Positions 1 through 7,775 of a stretch of DNA of 64,000 nt are shown one piece after another. Below the pieces are notes generated by a model. It did not search any database and had not been told where the DNA came from. It saw only the letters and a program-made list of their open reading frames with translations. The stretch is from NCBI RefSeq assembly GCF_002153655.1, contig NZ_JOPJ01000001.1, positions 62,001-126,000 on the forward strand, in the 5' to 3' direction. Numbering within the stretch: the first letter of the stretch is position 1; each line of letters opens with the position of its first letter. A program made the position numbers and the translations under genes. This DNA is from Acetobacter okinawensis. Its GTDB lineage: Bacteria > Pseudomonadota > Alphaproteobacteria > Acetobacterales > Acetobacteraceae.

Positions 1-78
1 CCCGCCGGGCTAGGCACACCCGAATATATCGTACAAGACCACTTCGCGGCATCCGTCATTCAGGATATAATCGCCCAC

Positions 79-1479
79 ATGCGCTACATTTCCACACGCG
101 GGAATGCTCCCGTTCTCTCGTTTTCCGATGTTCTGCTGACCGGCCTTGCCGAAGATGGCGGGCTGTACCTGCCGCAAACATGGCCCGAGTTCTCGCTGGC
201 GGACTGGCAGGCCATGCGCGCCCTGCCCTACCCGGAGCTGGCGGCACGTATTCTGGCCCGCTTTACCGGCTCCGACATTGATGAAGACACGCTCAAAACC
301 CTGTGTGCAAAAGCCTATGCAGGCTTTGACCACCCGGCCATTGTGCCGCTGACACAGGTTGAAGACGGGCTGTTTGTACAGGAGCTGTTCCACGGCCCGA
401 CCCTTGCCTTCAAGGACATGGCCATGCAGGTGCTTGGCCAGCTTTTTGAGCATGTGCTGACCCAGCGTGACGACCATGTGACCATTGTCGGTGCCACCTC
501 GGGCGATACGGGCTCCGCCGCTATTGAGGCCTGCCGTGGCCGCAAGCGCCTGTCCGTTATTATTCTGCACCCCAAGGGCCGCACATCCGAAGTGCAGCGC
601 AGGCAGATGACCACCGTGCGCGAGCCCAACGTGACCAACCTTGCGGTTGAAGGCACGTTTGATGACTGCCAGGATCTGGTCAAAAGCCTGTTCGCGGACC
701 TGCCCTTCCGGCGCGAGATGCACCTCTCCGCTGTCAACTCCATCAACTGGGCGCGTATTGCTGCGCAAATTCCCTATTATGTGCATGCAGCCCTTGCACT
801 GGGTGCGCCCGAGCGTGAGGTCTCCTTTGCCGTGCCTACGGGCAACTTCGGCAATATTCTGGCGGCATGGGCTGCACGCAAGATGGGCCTGCCCATCCGC
901 CAGCTTTGCGTGGGTTCCAACCGCAACGATATTCTGACCCGCTTCCTCAATGCCAATGACATGACCATCAAAGGGGTGGTGCCCAGCCTCTCCCCCTCCA
1001 TGGACATTCAGGTCTCCTCCAACTTCGAGCGGCTTCTGTTTGAACTGCTCGGGCGCGATGCCACCGCCTGTGCACGCATCATGACCGGCTTCCGCAGCAC
1101 GGGGCACATGGATGTGCCGCCAGAAGTGTGGGAGAACGCACGTACCCTCTTCTCCGGTCTGGCGCTGGATGACAGCCAGACCGAGGCCGAAATCCGCGCC
1201 CTGCACCAGCGCTCGGACTATATGGCCGACCCGCACTCCGCCATTGGTATTGCCGCTGGCCGCCGCTTCCGCCAGCCGGGCATACCCATGGTGGCCGAGG
1301 CCACGGCACACCCGGCCAAATTCCCCGACGCCATGGTGGCCGCCACGGGTATTCATCCCGCACTCCCCGTACATCTGGCCGACCTGTTCGAGCGTGAAGA
1401 GCGTTACCGCACGGTCCCCGCGACCGAAAACGCCATCAAGGACGCGGTGCGCGCAGCAGTCCTCTCCAACGCTGGCTAA
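79..1479 (+). CDS. thrC: Threonine synthase
   Basis: Pyridoxal-phosphate enzyme that converts O-phosphohomoserine to threonine, the last step of threonine synthesis, in the cytoplasm. The 466-residue protein has the usual length of the longer bacterial form. The PLP lysine lies in the GPTLAFKD motif (Lys112) and the phosphate-binding loop GATSGDTGSAA follows at about residues 138-148. The ATG at 79 begins the N-terminus MRYISTRG, which is typical of the family. The M16 peptidase gene follows after about 60 bases, an order common in alphaproteobacteria, where thrC often lies downstream of cytochrome oxidase and SURF1 genes. The 78 bases before it contain no complete gene. Confidence 0.97.
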   Translation: MRYISTRGNAPVLSFSDVLLTGLAEDGGLYLPQTWPEFSLADWQAMRALPYPELAARILARFTGSDIDEDTLKTLCAKAYAGFDHPAIVPLTQVEDGLFVQELFHGPTLAFKDMAMQVLGQLFEHVLTQRDDHVTIVGATSGDTGSAAIEACRGRKRLSVIILHPKGRTSEVQRRQMTTVREPNVTNLAVEGTFDDCQDLVKSLFADLPFRREMHLSAVNSINWARIAAQIPYYVHAALALGAPEREVSFAVPTGNFGNILAAWAARKMGLPIRQLCVGSNRNDILTRFLNANDMTIKGVVPSLSPSMDIQVSSNFERLLFELLGRDATACARIMTGFRSTGHMDVPPEVWENARTLFSGLALDDSQTEAEIRALHQRSDYMADPHSAIGIAAGRRFRQPGIPMVAEATAHPAKFPDAMVAATGIHPALPVHLADLFEREERYRTVPATENAIKDAVRAAVLSNAG

Positions 1480-1542
1480 CCAGCCCACTCCCCCAAGCGC
1501 AGGGCTACCCATGTGGTGGCCCTGCTGTTCCTCAGGACAAGA

Positions 1543-2808
1543 ATGACAGACCCCATCCAGCTGACCCGCCTGCCCTCCGGCCTGACCGTTGTGACCGAAC
1601 GCATGGACCGGGTGGAAACCGTTTCCTTCGGGGCCTATATTTCCGCTGGGACCCGCAATGAAACTGCGGCGGAAAATGGCGTATCCCATTTTCTGGAGCA
1701 CATGGCCTTCAAGGGCACCACCAGCCGCTCCGCCCTGCGTATTGCCGAAGAAATTGAGAACGTGGGCGGGCACATCAATGCCTATACCGCCCGCGAGCAG
1801 ACGGTGTTCTACGTCAAGCTTCTCAAGGAAAACCTTGATCTGGGGATCGACATTATTGGCGATATCCTGACCCACTCCACGTTTGACGCCGCCGAACTGG
1901 AACGCGAACGTGGCGTGATTTTGCAAGAAATCGGTCAGGCGAACGACACACCCGATGACGTGGTGTTTGACCATTTTCAGGAAACCGCATTCCCCAACCA
2001 GCCCATGGGCCGCCCCATTCTGGGTACGGAAAGCCTGATCCAGACCATGCAGCGTGAAACACTCATGTCCTACATGGGAACGCACTATAACCCGTCGAAC
2101 ATGATTGTCGCAGCCGCTGGCAATCTGGAGCATGCGGCGGTCGTCGCGCAGGTAGAACGCCATTTTGCCGACCTGCCCACCACAACAGCCCCGGCAATGG
2201 ACAACGCCCTTTACGCAGGGGGGGAGTTCCGTCAGGTCAAGGAGCTGGATCAGGCGCATATTGTGCTTGGCTTCCCCTCCACCGGCTACCATGACCCCGA
2301 CTATTACGCAGCACTCCTGCTTTCCACCCTGCTGGGCGGCGGCATGTCCTCACGTCTGTTTCAGGAAATCCGGGAAAAACGCGGGCTGGTCTATTCGGTT
2401 TACTCTTTCAATGCTCCGTATGAAGGCGGCGGCGTGTTCGGCATTTATGCTGGTACGGGGGAGAAAGAATGTGCCGAGCTTATTCCCGTCACTCTGGAAG
2501 AACTCCGCAAGGTCCAGCTTGGCGTTACATCGGACGAACTGGTCCGTGCGCGTGCACAGCTCAAATCTTCCCTGCTCATGTCGCTCGAAAGCACGGGCAG
2601 CCGGTGCGAGCAGATTGCCCGACAGCTCCAGATTTTTGGCCGCGTCATTCCCACACAGGAAACGGTGGACAAGATAGAAGCCGTCACGCGTGAGGATATC
2701 TGCCGTGCAGCGGCCCGCATTTTTGCAGGCGCTCCCACGCTTGCAGCCCTTGGCCCCATAGGCCACATTCCGTCCCTGCAAAGCATCAAGGAGACACTGG
2801 CAGCATGA
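1543..2808 (+). CDS. M16 family zinc peptidase (mitochondrial-processing-peptidase-like)
   Basis: Zinc metallopeptidase of the pitrilysin M16B group, related to the beta subunit of mitochondrial processing peptidase. The inverted zinc motif HFLEH is at residues 49-53 and the third-ligand region (ERGVILQEI) follows about 75 residues later. The C-terminal domain has the GGGMSSRLFQEIREKRGL substrate-binding signature. The 422-residue length is normal for a single-chain bacterial member. I chose the ATG at 1543 (MTDPIQLTRLPSG) over an in-frame GTG 30 bases upstream because family members begin close to the TRLPSG-type segment. The stop overlaps the pmbA start by four bases, so the two are probably translationally coupled. 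Confidence 0.94.
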   Translation: MTDPIQLTRLPSGLTVVTERMDRVETVSFGAYISAGTRNETAAENGVSHFLEHMAFKGTTSRSALRIAEEIENVGGHINAYTAREQTVFYVKLLKENLDLGIDIIGDILTHSTFDAAELERERGVILQEIGQANDTPDDVVFDHFQETAFPNQPMGRPILGTESLIQTMQRETLMSYMGTHYNPSNMIVAAAGNLEHAAVVAQVERHFADLPTTTAPAMDNALYAGGEFRQVKELDQAHIVLGFPSTGYHDPDYYAALLLSTLLGGGMSSRLFQEIREKRGLVYSVYSFNAPYEGGGVFGIYAGTGEKECAELIPVTLEELRKVQLGVTSDELVRARAQLKSSLLMSLESTGSRCEQIARQLQIFGRVIPTQETVDKIEAVTREDICRAAARIFAGAPTLAALGPIGHIPSLQSIKETLAA

Positions 2809-4145
2809 CGCAACAGCCCCTCGACCTTATTGCCGATCTGGTTGCCCAAGCCCGTGCCAGCGGGGCAGATGCAGCAGACGCCGTTTTTGTCAGCAGCACC
2901 GCCGTAGGTGCTGGTGTGCGCAATGGCGTAACCGAAGAGCTTGAACGCTCGGAAACGACAGATCTGGGGTTGAGGGTTTTTGTGGGCCGCAAAAACGCCA
3001 TTGTTTCCACCACCACCCCTGACCGGGCCAAGTTTGGCGCACTGGTGGAGCAGGCATTGGCCATGGCCCGCGTTCTGCCCGATGACCAGTACGCAGGCCT
3101 TGCCCCCGAGGCCATGCAGGGCACGTTCAGCACCAACACGCTGGAACTGGCAGACCCCGCCGAGCCTGACACCACGGCTCTGCTTGCACGCGCCAGAGCG
3201 GGGGAAGAAGCTGCTCTGGCCATAAAAGGTGTTACCAACAGCGCCGGCAGCAGCGCATCATGGGGGCGGACAGATATTACTCTGGCAACCTCCGCCGGAT
3301 TTGCTGGCACTTACAGCCGCACCAGCCATTCCAACTCGGTTTGCGTTCTTGCTGGCACGGGTGATGCCATGCAGCGCGATTATGACTACCACGGCACGGT
3401 CTGGCTCCGTGACCTCAAGGACGCGGCAGAACTTGGCCATAGCGCCGGGCAAAAAGCCGTGGCCCGCCTTAACCCCGGCCGCCCGGCAACCGGGCGCTAC
3501 CCTGTTGTGTTCGACCCAAGGGTTGCGGGGAGCTTTCTGGGCCATTTTGTAGGGGCTATCACGGGCACCTCCATTGCCCGTGGTACATCCTTCCTCAAGG
3601 ACAAAATGGGGCAGGCCATTTTTGCCAGCACCGTTGGCATTACCGATGACCCAACCCGCATAAAAGGCCTACGCTCCCGCCCGTTTGACGGGGAGGGCAT
3701 GGCTGTGGCCCCCCTCTCCCTCGTGCGGGACGGGGTTTTGCAATCATGGGTGCTCGACAGCCGCAGCGCACGCCAGCTTGGCCTGCAAAGCAACGCCCGC
3801 GCAGCCCGTGGCACTGCAAGCCCTCCCGGCCCATCTGCGAGCAACCTGTTTTTTGAACCCGGAACCCTCTCCCCCACCGCGTTGATGGCCGACATCAAAG
3901 AAGGGTTGTATATTACGGAGATGATGGGGTCCTCCATCAATGGTCTGACGGGGGATTACAGCCGGGGCGCCTCGGGCTTTATGATCCGTGACGGACAGAT
4001 TGCCGAACCCGTTGCAGGCTTTACCCTTGCGGGCAATCTGCTGGAAATTTTTGCTTCCATCACATTAGCGGACGATCTGGTATTCCGTTTTGGCACCGAT
4101 GCCCCCACATTACGGACAGATGCCCTGAACACCGCCGGGGCGTAA
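2805..4145 (+). CDS. pmbA: TldE/PmbA family metalloprotease subunit
   Basis: Member of the TldD/PmbA (TldE) family, cytoplasmic metalloprotease components that in enterobacteria mature microcin B17 and degrade the CcdA antitoxin. The 446-residue length fits PmbA. The C-terminal part carries the conserved segments SFLKDKMGQ, LFFEPGTLSP, and MMGSSINGLTGDYSRGASGF, typical of this fold. TldE normally lacks the zinc-binding HExxxH that sits in TldD, and none is seen here. No tldD lies in the window. The gene overlaps the upstream peptidase by four bases and is followed 24 bases later by the Tim44-like gene, so the three are probably co-transcribed. Confidence 0.92.
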   Translation: MTQQPLDLIADLVAQARASGADAADAVFVSSTAVGAGVRNGVTEELERSETTDLGLRVFVGRKNAIVSTTTPDRAKFGALVEQALAMARVLPDDQYAGLAPEAMQGTFSTNTLELADPAEPDTTALLARARAGEEAALAIKGVTNSAGSSASWGRTDITLATSAGFAGTYSRTSHSNSVCVLAGTGDAMQRDYDYHGTVWLRDLKDAAELGHSAGQKAVARLNPGRPATGRYPVVFDPRVAGSFLGHFVGAITGTSIARGTSFLKDKMGQAIFASTVGITDDPTRIKGLRSRPFDGEGMAVAPLSLVRDGVLQSWVLDSRSARQLGLQSNARAARGTASPPGPSASNLFFEPGTLSPTALMADIKEGLYITEMMGSSINGLTGDYSRGASGFMIRDGQIAEPVAGFTLAGNLLEIFASITLADDLVFRFGTDAPTLRTDALNTAGA

Positions 4146-4169
4146 CTGTTAGCCGGAGACCAAAATACA

Positions 4170-5126
4170 GTGAAACCACGTCTGCTGCGATCTGCCCTGA
4201 GTGCGTTTGTTGGCGCAAGTCTGCTGGTCGGGCCTATGGCCATGCAGGCCGATGCCCGCCCAGGTCAGGGAGGCTCCATGGGAAGCCGGGGCAGCCACAC
4301 ATGGAGTGCGCCACCTGTTACGCGCACAACGCCCTACAGCACCGCCCCCATGGACCGCTCCATAACACCACGCACAGCACCCACACCGGGTTTTGGCGCA
4401 CCGCAGATGGCGGCTCCCTTTGCCCGCCCCATGGGCTACCCCAACCGCCACCCGTTCCTGACCGGGCTTGCCGGGGGCTTTTTGGGCGCCGGACTGTTTG
4501 GCATGCTGAGTGGGCACGGTTTTATGGGCGGGATGCACGGCTTCTTCAGCCTGCTGGGTCTGCTGGTCCAGATCGGGCTGGTCGTCATGTTTGTCATGTG
4601 GCTGGTACGGCGCTTTAGGCGTGGAGCAGCCGGTGGCAACGGCTTTGGCATGGGTACTCCGCGCGGCAGCATGCCCGGAGCAGCCTCTTCCCCCACGGCC
4701 CCTGCTGGTGGTGGTACACCTGTCCAGATTACCACAGCGGATTACCAGTCCTTCCAGCAAACCCTGATGGATATTCAGACTGCGTGGAACCAGCAGAACA
4801 TTCCGGCCATGCAGCAGATGGCAACGCCGGAAATGGTCTCTTACTTCAACGAGCAGCTTGCTACGCTAGCCAGTCAGGGAGCGCGCAATGTTGTCTCCGA
4901 TGTACGCTTCCTTCAGGGTGATCTGGCCGAGGCATGGCGCGAAAATGGTATGGATTACGCCAGCGTAGCCATGCGCTACAGCCTGATCGACCTGACAACC
5001 AACGCAACCGGGCAGGTTGTGGATGGCAGTTCCACTACCCCTGTCACCATTACGGAAGTATGGACGTTTGTCCGGCCTTCTCGCGGTGGGCGCTGGCTGC
5101 TCTCCGCCATACAGCAGGCCCGCTGA
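4170..5126 (+). CDS. Tim44-like domain membrane protein
   Basis: A 318-residue envelope protein. An N-terminal signal sequence runs to about residue 30 (likely cut at ADA-RPG) and is followed by a Gly/Ser/Pro-rich, low-complexity stretch. A Gly-rich hydrophobic membrane segment lies at about 90-150, ending in WLVRRFRRG. The C-terminal 130 residues resemble the Tim44-like domain found in bacterial membrane proteins of unknown role (YSLIDLTTN, VTEVWTFVR-type strands). Translation starts at a GTG with no better ATG nearby. It is the last gene of the thrC-side run and ends at a strong hairpin terminator. In mitochondria Tim44 tethers the import motor, but the bacterial function is not established. 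Confidence 0.8.
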   Translation: MKPRLLRSALSAFVGASLLVGPMAMQADARPGQGGSMGSRGSHTWSAPPVTRTTPYSTAPMDRSITPRTAPTPGFGAPQMAAPFARPMGYPNRHPFLTGLAGGFLGAGLFGMLSGHGFMGGMHGFFSLLGLLVQIGLVVMFVMWLVRRFRRGAAGGNGFGMGTPRGSMPGAASSPTAPAGGGTPVQITTADYQSFQQTLMDIQTAWNQQNIPAMQQMATPEMVSYFNEQLATLASQGARNVVSDVRFLQGDLAEAWRENGMDYASVAMRYSLIDLTTNATGQVVDGSSTTPVTITEVWTFVRPSRGGRWLLSAIQQAR

Positions 5127-5158
5127 ACACCAACCGGGCAGCACCTCTGCTGCCCGCA

Positions 5159-5197
5159 AAAAAGCCCGCCATCCCATAGGACGGCGGGCTTTTTATT
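5159..5197. terminator. Bidirectional rho-independent terminator
   Basis: Hairpin with stem AAGCCCGCC / GGCGGGCTT flanked by A and T runs, so it can act from both sides. It lies between the converging Tim44-like gene and the CoxF-like/ctaB genes. Confidence 0.85.
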
Positions 5198-5259
5198 ATG
5201 CTCAGTAATCACGGGCAAACCCGTAACAAATATCACGGCAACATGGCGAAAATGCTGTC

Positions 5260-5397
5260 TTACGGGTGCAACAGCGCCAGACCAAACATAATGCCTGCCA
5301 GAACAAGCATAAACACAACCATACTACGGACCCGCAAGGCCTGACGCTTTTGCCGCTCAAGCTGCTCCGGGGTGTGGGGCATGGAAACTGTAGTCAT
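5260..5397 (-). CDS. CoxF-like small membrane protein
   Basis: A 45-codon gene directly behind ctaB: the ctaB stop (TGA) and this ATG are separated by two bases. The product begins MTTVSMPHTPEQLERQKRQA, a charged N-terminus, and ends in one hydrophobic segment of about 18 residues (SMVVFMLVLAGIMFGLAL). In many alphaproteobacteria a similarly small one-membrane-span gene, called coxF, follows ctaB in the cytochrome c oxidase operon. Charge pattern, position and size all match that family, but it is too short for firm sequence identification. Its function is unknown. Confidence 0.7.
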   Translation of the reverse strand: MTTVSMPHTPEQLERQKRQALRVRSMVVFMLVLAGIMFGLALLHP

Positions 5398-5399
5398 GC

Positions 5400-6359
5400 T
5401 CAGTGCATCCATATTTGTAAAAAATGATCGCCCAGCAGGCCGCAGAACAGAAAAAAGAGATACGCCAGAGAAAAACGGAAGGATATACGCGCAGCTTTAT
5501 CCCCCTTCTGGCTTGCGCCGTTCTCGTCCTGCGGCTCAAGCAATATGCGCACGGCGCAGGCAACAAAACCAAGCCCCAGCACCACCGCAGTTACTGTATA
5601 AAGCCAGCCACTAGCCCCGACAAAAGACGGAATAAGCGACACAGCAAGCAGGACCAGAGTGTAGAAAAATATCTGCCAGCGTGTATGCCGCACGCCGCGC
5701 ACAACCGGCAGCATGGGAATACCTGCACGCCCATAATCCTTGCAGGCATACAGCGCCAGGGACCAGAAGTGAGGCGGTGTCCAGAAGAACACAATGCCAA
5801 ACATGACCACCGGCATGACCGCCATGTGGCCCGTGGCTGCGGCCCAGCCGATCATGGGGGGAAAAGCCCCCGCAGCCCCGCCGATAACAATATTCTGCGG
5901 CGTGGAGCGCTTGAGCCACATGGTGTAGATGACAGAATAAAAGAAAATGGAAAAAGCCAAAATGGCAGCAGCCAGCGTGTTGGTGGCAATCCACATCAGG
6001 CAGACAGACAGGCAGGAGAGTCCAACGCCGTAAGCCAGTGCCTCGTTTTGCGGAATGCGGCCCGAGGGAACCGGGCGGGTAATGGTCCGCTGCATGATCG
6101 CGTCAATATCGCGGTCATACCACATGTTAATGGCCCCGGCCGCACCAGATGCCAGACAGATGCAGAAGATGGTCACCAGCCCGACAAACGGGTTCAGATG
6201 CCCCGGCGCCATGAACATTCCCGCAGCACCCGTAAAAACAACGAGCGAAATCACGCGGGGCTTGAGCAACGCCAGCCAGTCACGCGCCTGCGTACCAACC
6301 TGTTCTGTTTGAAAACGGGGGCGTCTGGGCTGCGGGGCGGAAAGACTGGCTTCGCTCAT
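5400..6359 (-). CDS. ctaB: Protoheme IX farnesyltransferase (heme O synthase)
   Basis: Integral-membrane prenyltransferase that adds a farnesyl group to heme B to make heme O, needed by bo3-type ubiquinol oxidases and as the precursor of heme A. The UbiA-family metal/diphosphate motif is NMWYDRDID, and the second conserved loop is DYGRAGIPMLPVVRG. The 319-residue length and nine or so hydrophobic segments fit the family. The ATG at 6359 overlaps the stop of the oxidase-I-like gene by four bases, and a CoxF-like gene follows at once. In this family of organisms the enzyme would still be required for a heme-O or heme-A quinol oxidase encoded elsewhere. Confidence 0.96.
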   Translation of the reverse strand: MSEASLSAPQPRRPRFQTEQVGTQARDWLALLKPRVISLVVFTGAAGMFMAPGHLNPFVGLVTIFCICLASGAAGAINMWYDRDIDAIMQRTITRPVPSGRIPQNEALAYGVGLSCLSVCLMWIATNTLAAAILAFSIFFYSVIYTMWLKRSTPQNIVIGGAAGAFPPMIGWAAATGHMAVMPVVMFGIVFFWTPPHFWSLALYACKDYGRAGIPMLPVVRGVRHTRWQIFFYTLVLLAVSLIPSFVGASGWLYTVTAVVLGLGFVACAVRILLEPQDENGASQKGDKAARISFRFSLAYLFFLFCGLLGDHFLQIWMH

Positions 6360-7624
6360 ACAACAGCACTCCCTGCCTTACTGGCCTCGGCCACGCCTAC
6401 ACGGCTATCCGGCACGGGAATAGCGCGCTGGAAGCTAATGGCCGCCGCCAGAACAAACACCACTGCCGCCACGCCAAACAGGGCACACCCCAGCACCTGC
6501 ATGCCAGAGCCAAACACGCAGAGTGTTGCGACCGCAGTCAGCGCAAAATGGAGCTTGGCCAGAGACTGCGGGTACCAAAAACCACAGGCCTCGCCCCGCC
6601 ACAGGTAAAAACCGCCACAAACTGCATAGAGCGCGCCAAGCTGCAAAGCGGGGTGCAGGCCGGTACCCTGCACAAGCTGTACCACCCAGCCACCAGCCAC
6701 GACTGCTAAAAATCCCATCCCCCACAACAGTGGGGTGTGGAGAGAAACACGCGCCCGCCACGTACCGGCAAGCCACAGCCCAGCAAGACACACAGCCGAC
6801 AGGGAACACAGCGCCAGACCAACATTGCCGATAAGCAGCGCGTTCTGGCTATCGCTCCCATGTGCAAGGCTGCTCTTGGCCCATGCCACCACACCAATGG
6901 CGGCGGTTGTGGCCATAATATAAGCAACAGGCCGTGTCTGTACCTGACCGATCCGCGCGGCCATCTCAAACACAATGCCAAACCCGGCGAGCAGCACAAT
7001 CAGGCCAACAGGCCCTGCAAAATACTCAGCCCCGACAACCGGGCTGATCGCAGGCCACAGCCACGTACGCAGCACAGCAGCCGCAAAAACAGGAGCGCAC
7101 AACAGCACAACCGTGGCGGAGAGCATTTCCCCCCAGACAAAGGGGGAGAAGGATGCCTGCGTCCGGCTATCCGCACAGCTATCAAAAATTGTGGCCAGCA
7201 GCACCATGGCGGACATAAGCGCACCCACCGACCATAATACATGCGCAAAGCGCGCATCGGCCAGTGTGCAGGTCAGCAGAAAAGACAACGCAAGAACAGC
7301 AACACCCGCCAGATTCAGCCGCCCCAGCACCATGTGCTCGCGCCCAAGAGCCCGAGGCAGCCAGAGCGTGCCAAAACCGCTGACCAGAGCAGGCACCACC
7401 ACATAAAGCAGCATCAGTGCCGGGTGTGCCTGCGTCAGCCTGCCGCACAGGTCTGTGGCGGGCAACATGCCCAGACCAGCCAGAACGGAAACCCCACCCC
7501 CAACAAGAGCCGCAAGGGCTGCAAGCAGCAGGTAGGCTGTTCCGGCGGCAGAATCCTGCCGCTGGCTGGGGGTTTTACCCACCGTGGCAGATTGCGGGAT
7601 AGGCTGGCTGTGCGCGGAGATCAT
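6356..7624 (-). CDS. Degenerate heme-copper oxidase subunit I-like protein (CuB and heme a3 ligands lost)
   Basis: A 422-residue polytopic membrane protein aligning by eye to cytochrome c oxidase subunit I (about 530 residues). Matching blocks are HPALMLLYVVVPALVSGFG (family HGxxMxxFxxxPAxxGGFG), PFVWGEMLSATVVLLCAPVFA, FAGPVGLIVLLAGFGI (FGHPEVYILILPGFGI), VAWAKSSLAHG (VVWAHHMYTVG), and GALYAVCGGFYLW plus SLAKLHFALT near the end. By this alignment His67 and His324 keep the two low-spin heme ligands. The CuB ligand of HPEVY is Gly204, its cross-linked Tyr is Leu208, the HH pair is Lys250-Ser251, and the high-spin heme His is Gly322. The WTVYPPL loop and about 14 residues before the HFH site are missing. 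The ATG at 7624 starts the globally alignable form; an in-frame upstream ATG exists at 7771. It heads an overlapping operon with ctaB. It cannot be a normal oxidase, but the reading frame is intact. Confidence 0.85.
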   Translation of the reverse strand: MISAHSQPIPQSATVGKTPSQRQDSAAGTAYLLLAALAALVGGGVSVLAGLGMLPATDLCGRLTQAHPALMLLYVVVPALVSGFGTLWLPRALGREHMVLGRLNLAGVAVLALSFLLTCTLADARFAHVLWSVGALMSAMVLLATIFDSCADSRTQASFSPFVWGEMLSATVVLLCAPVFAAAVLRTWLWPAISPVVGAEYFAGPVGLIVLLAGFGIVFEMAARIGQVQTRPVAYIMATTAAIGVVAWAKSSLAHGSDSQNALLIGNVGLALCSLSAVCLAGLWLAGTWRARVSLHTPLLWGMGFLAVVAGGWVVQLVQGTGLHPALQLGALYAVCGGFYLWRGEACGFWYPQSLAKLHFALTAVATLCVFGSGMQVLGCALFGVAAVVFVLAAAISFQRAIPVPDSRVGVAEASKAGSAVV

Positions 7625-7684
7625 GCTCCATGTTCCATATTCTGTGCAGGCTGATGATGGAGAACTGTGAATCCTGCTAGACAA

Positions 7685-7708
7685 AAAACGACCATATTTT
7701 ATCGTTTT
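7685..7708. promoter_or_regulatory. Inverted repeat upstream of the oxidase-I-like operon
   Basis: Seven-base arms AAAACGA and TCGTTTT separated by ten A/T-rich bases, about 60-85 bases upstream of the start at 7624. It could be an operator or part of the promoter region. It could also be a weak termination signal for the upstream methyltransferase gene. The sequence alone does not decide. Confidence 0.35.
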
Positions 7709-7775
7709 ATGGCATAAAAACGCCCTACCAAGCCACGCATGTCTAGCGCCCCTGCCAAAACAGGAGCGCACATGT

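Noticed and set aside
1-78. Possible 3' end of an upstream gene (stop TAG at 11-13 in one frame)
   Set aside because: Three codons of sequence are too little to support a gene, although SURF1 or a similar gene would be expected there.
10-2292. 760-codon open frame on the minus strand across thrC and part of the M16 peptidase gene
   Set aside because: It is antisense to two well-identified genes and its composition (very rich in Gly, His, Val, Cys) is what the reverse frame of GC-biased codons produces. No family resemblance was seen.
7746-7769. Hairpin GCGCCCCTG / CAGGAGCGC after the PmtA-type gene
   Set aside because: One mismatch and no T-run on the minus strand, so I did not call it a terminator.
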